Shown: positions 44,087-45,972 of the stretch, piece by piece
How positions within the stretch are numbered: position 1 is the stretch's first letter
Layout: every line of letters begins with the position of its first letter
Source: an uncultured Sterolibacterium sp.
GTDB lineage: Bacteria; Pseudomonadota; Gammaproteobacteria; Burkholderiales; Rhodocyclaceae
Assembly (NCBI GenBank): GCA_903930535.1
Contig: CAIYYX010000137.1
Location: 1-45,972 of the forward strand
Reading direction: 5' to 3'
DNA length: 45,972 nucleotides
Made by a program: the position numbers and the translations under genes
Notes under the pieces: model-generated
What the model saw: only the letters and a program-made list of their open reading frames with translations
What the model was told of the DNA's origin: nothing
The model's database searches: none

Positions 44087-44098
44087 GGAGGAGGCAAC

Positions 44099-45424
44099 AT
44101 GAGTATGCCGTCAGACGGGCGATCGACACCAATGCTGGACTCACTCCCGGCGGTGGCCGGCAACGGGCTGCTCGACCGCCGCGCTTTCCTGCGCGGAGGC
44201 GCCGCGGTGGCTGCGGCAATGACCGGGTATTCGGTAGCTCGAACCGCCTCGGCCGAACCCCTTGCGGAAGACCCGTGGAGCCGCAGCGCGGGCGGCATTT
44301 CGGCCGCGACAGAGCGTCCCTCGCGATTCGAGGGGAAGGTCGTGCGAACGCTCAGCAATCCCAATGGCGAATCGCGCACCCTGCACGCGCGTACTCCGCA
44401 CCATCTGCTTAACGGCACGATCACGCCGAACAGCCTGCATTTCACGATCGTGCACAACGGCACGCCGGACATCGATCCGGATCGGCATCGGCTGGTGATC
44501 CACGGGATGGTGAAACAGCCGCTCGTGTTCACCCTCGATGCGCTCTCGCGCTACCCCATGGAGTCGCGGCTGGCGTTTATCGAATGCGGGGGCAATAGCG
44601 CACCCATGTTTTCCCGGGAACCGGTCCAGGCAAGCGTGCAGGCCCTGCACGGCCTGGTGTCCTGTGCCGAATGGACCGGAGTGCGCTTGTCTACCCTGTT
44701 CGACGAAGCCGGTGTCGATCCCAAGGCGAAGTGGTTTATCGCCGAGGGAGCGGACACGGCGGCCGTGAGTAGAAGCGTGCCGGTTGCGAAGGCGATGGAC
44801 GACGCGATGGTGGTGCTCTACCAGAACGGCGAGCGGCTCATGCCGGGAAATGGCTACCCCATGCGGCTGCTGCTGCCCGGCTACGAGGGCAACATGCAGA
44901 TCAAGTTCCTGCGCCGAATCAAGCTGATCGATCAGCCGGCGATGACCTACTACGAATCGAGGAATTATTCGCCACTGCTACCCGGCGGCAAGGCCTATCA
45001 GTTCTACTTCGTGCAGGAGGTCAAATCGTTCATTACCCACCCCTCGCCGGGGCTCGCGCTCAAGGGGCCGGGGTTCTACGAGATATCCGGCATCGCCTAC
45101 TCGGGCAACGGGCGTATTGCCCGGGTCATGGTCTCGGCCGATGGCGGCCGCACTTGGGCGCAGGCAGTGCTGCAGGAGCCCGTGCAAAGCAAAGCCTTCA
45201 CCCGCTTTCGTGCGCCCTGGCGATGGGATGGCGGCCCGGCCGTTCTGCAAAGCCGCGCCTGGGACGAAGCGGGGAATGCACAGCCCTTGCGCGCCCAGTT
45301 TGTCGCCGCACGCGGCGAGACGAAGAGCCTTTCGTCTGCGGGCGGCTTCCCCAACCAGCACTACAACAGCATCACCAGCTGGGCTATTGACGGCAGAGGC
45401 GAGGTGAGAAATGTCTATGCGTAA
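44099..45424 (+). CDS. soxC: SoxC-like sulfite (sulfane) dehydrogenase, molybdenum subunit
   Basis: 441 residues from ATG 44099 with GGAGGAGG upstream. A Tat signal is present (D26-RRAFLR, residues 27-32, then a hydrophobic stretch), so a folded cofactor-loaded enzyme is exported. The molybdopterin cysteine lies in FIECGGNSAPMF near residue 162; RLLLPGYEGNMQIKFLRRIK and the C-terminal Mo-co dimerisation domain (ISGIAYSGNGRIARVMVSAD) follow. SoxC works with the cytochrome SoxD to oxidise sulfur intermediates; related SorA enzymes oxidise sulfite. The downstream cytochrome overlaps it by 14 bases, so the pair forms a complex. No soxXYZAB genes are in the window. Confidence 0.88.
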   Translation: MSMPSDGRSTPMLDSLPAVAGNGLLDRRAFLRGGAAVAAAMTGYSVARTASAEPLAEDPWSRSAGGISAATERPSRFEGKVVRTLSNPNGESRTLHARTPHHLLNGTITPNSLHFTIVHNGTPDIDPDRHRLVIHGMVKQPLVFTLDALSRYPMESRLAFIECGGNSAPMFSREPVQASVQALHGLVSCAEWTGVRLSTLFDEAGVDPKAKWFIAEGADTAAVSRSVPVAKAMDDAMVVLYQNGERLMPGNGYPMRLLLPGYEGNMQIKFLRRIKLIDQPAMTYYESRNYSPLLPGGKAYQFYFVQEVKSFITHPSPGLALKGPGFYEISGIAYSGNGRIARVMVSADGGRTWAQAVLQEPVQSKAFTRFRAPWRWDGGPAVLQSRAWDEAGNAQPLRAQFVAARGETKSLSSAGGFPNQHYNSITSWAIDGRGEVRNVYA

Positions 45425-45941
45425 ATTCCTGCCCGTGCTGGCGCTGGCATTGGCTATCAGCCCCGCTGCCGTATTTGCCGACTCGCCCAGGCTGGGGCAG
45501 CCGATCTCCGAAGCCGACGTCAAGGCGTGGGACATCAGCGTGCTGCCCGATGGCAGCAACCTGCCAGCCGGCAGCGGCACGTCCGCGATGGGTGCGCGCA
45601 TTTTCGCGGAGAAATGCACCGCATGCCACGGCGAAGGCGGAAAAGGCGGGAAGAACAACGAGCTGGTTGGAGGCGAGCCGCTCAGCTCGCGCATCGAGGC
45701 CACCAAGACCATTGCCAATTTCTGGCAGTATTCCACCACACTCTTCGATTACATCAGGCGCGCAATGCCGTGGCCGAATCCGCGCACACTGAGCGACGAC
45801 GAAGTGTACGCGCTGACCGCCTATATCCTGGCGCTGAACAAGATCATCGACGAGAAGGCCGTGATGAACGCGCAGACGCTGCCAAAGGTGCGCATGCCGA
45901 ACCGCGACGGATTCATCATCCGCTTTCCGGACAAGATCTAG
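45411..45941 (+). CDS. SoxD-like c-type cytochrome (single heme)
   Basis: 176 residues. Sec signal (about 1-23) ending AVFAD, then the single heme motif C69-TA-C72-H73. The distal Met is probably in KVRMPNRDGFI near the C-terminus. The phrases DISVLPDGSNLPAGSG, GKGGKNNELVGGEPL and TTLFDYIRRAMPWPNP match the C-terminal half of SoxD, but canonical SoxD is about twice as long with two hemes, so this is the short form. It takes electrons from the molybdenum subunit. ATG 45411 (GAGGTGAGAA upstream) overlaps soxC; ATG 45417 is also possible. Its stop TAG lies in the CTAG that the third MITE has occupied. Confidence 0.88.
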   Translation: MSMRKFLPVLALALAISPAAVFADSPRLGQPISEADVKAWDISVLPDGSNLPAGSGTSAMGARIFAEKCTACHGEGGKGGKNNELVGGEPLSSRIEATKTIANFWQYSTTLFDYIRRAMPWPNPRTLSDDEVYALTAYILALNKIIDEKAVMNAQTLPKVRMPNRDGFIIRFPDKI

Positions 45942-45972
45942 GGAAACCTGACCAAGTAAAACTTCGTCATTG
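45942..45972. mobile_element. MITE copy 3, truncated by window edge
   Basis: GGAAACCTGACCAAGTAAAA and following bases match the left end of MITE copies 1 and 2, directly after CTAG (45938-45941) of the cytochrome stop. Only 31 bases are visible. Confidence 0.7.

Larger units (their letters stand above)
43720..44098. other. Divergent intergenic region
   Basis: 379 bases between the leftward Bug gene and the rightward soxC-like gene. No credible gene is visible. The right end holds the soxC promoter and inverted repeat described separately. The left two-thirds, including GC-rich stretches with no clear repeat, shows nothing further. Confidence 0.6.

Overview
The window is GC-rich bacterial chromosome and, by gene content and order, most likely from a betaproteobacterium (Rhodocyclales/Nitrosomonadales-like). 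The strongest clue is the core block leuC, entericidin, leuD, leuB, asd, fimV, truA, trpF, trpB, trpA, accD, folC, SPOR protein, cvpA, purF, metZ, a typical betaproteobacterial arrangement. No rRNA, CRISPR array, prophage or transposase gene is visible.

Layout. (1) 1-4898: a truncated BI-1/YccA membrane protein, a tRNA-Ser(TGA) with a damaged partial duplicate beside it, a leftward queD, acyl-CoA ligase, GST, MaoC run, and a divergent radical SAM gene. (2) 4899-5731: two copies of an IS5-like MITE bracketing an XRE-type regulator in locally AT-rich DNA. (3) 5732-10640: fdxA, a CBS-domain protein, an acyl-CoA ligase, aroC and an MFS transporter. (4) 10723-28396: leucine, aspartate-family and tryptophan biosynthesis, fimV, and the accD-folC-SPOR-cvpA-purF-metZ run, closed by a perfect hairpin. 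(5) 28573-31122: an RhlE-type helicase and a BphA4-like ferredoxin reductase. (6) 31154-38092: an aromatic-catabolism locus. It has a LysR regulator divergent from an ACMSD-type amidohydrolase, and an opposing six-gene operon: ring-hydroxylating dioxygenase alpha and beta, Rieske ferredoxin, LigW-like decarboxylase, Bug/TTT solute-binding protein and class II aldolase-type protein. (7) 38271-43719: a ketopantoate-reductase-like gene, a dienelactone-hydrolase-like gene, and a Bug protein, cupin, FecR-domain, AbrB-type membrane protein operon. (8) 44099-45941: a SoxC-like molybdenum sulfite dehydrogenase with a SoxD-like cytochrome c, followed by the start of a third MITE at the window edge.

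How it fits together. Regions 3-4 are housekeeping biosynthesis. Regions 5-6 encode what looks like a nearly complete multicomponent dioxygenase (reductase, ferredoxin, alpha, beta) together with three candidate decarboxylases of different folds, so a carboxylated aromatic substrate is the best guess. No ring-cleavage enzyme or cis-diol dehydrogenase is present, so the pathway must continue elsewhere. Region 8 is a lithotrophic or sulfonate-type sulfur oxidation function. The least ordinary sequence features are the carboxyaromatic module, the MITE family that lands on CTAG/TTAA at stop codons, and the tRNA-Ser partial duplication split by a 66-bp hairpin insert in its anticodon loop.
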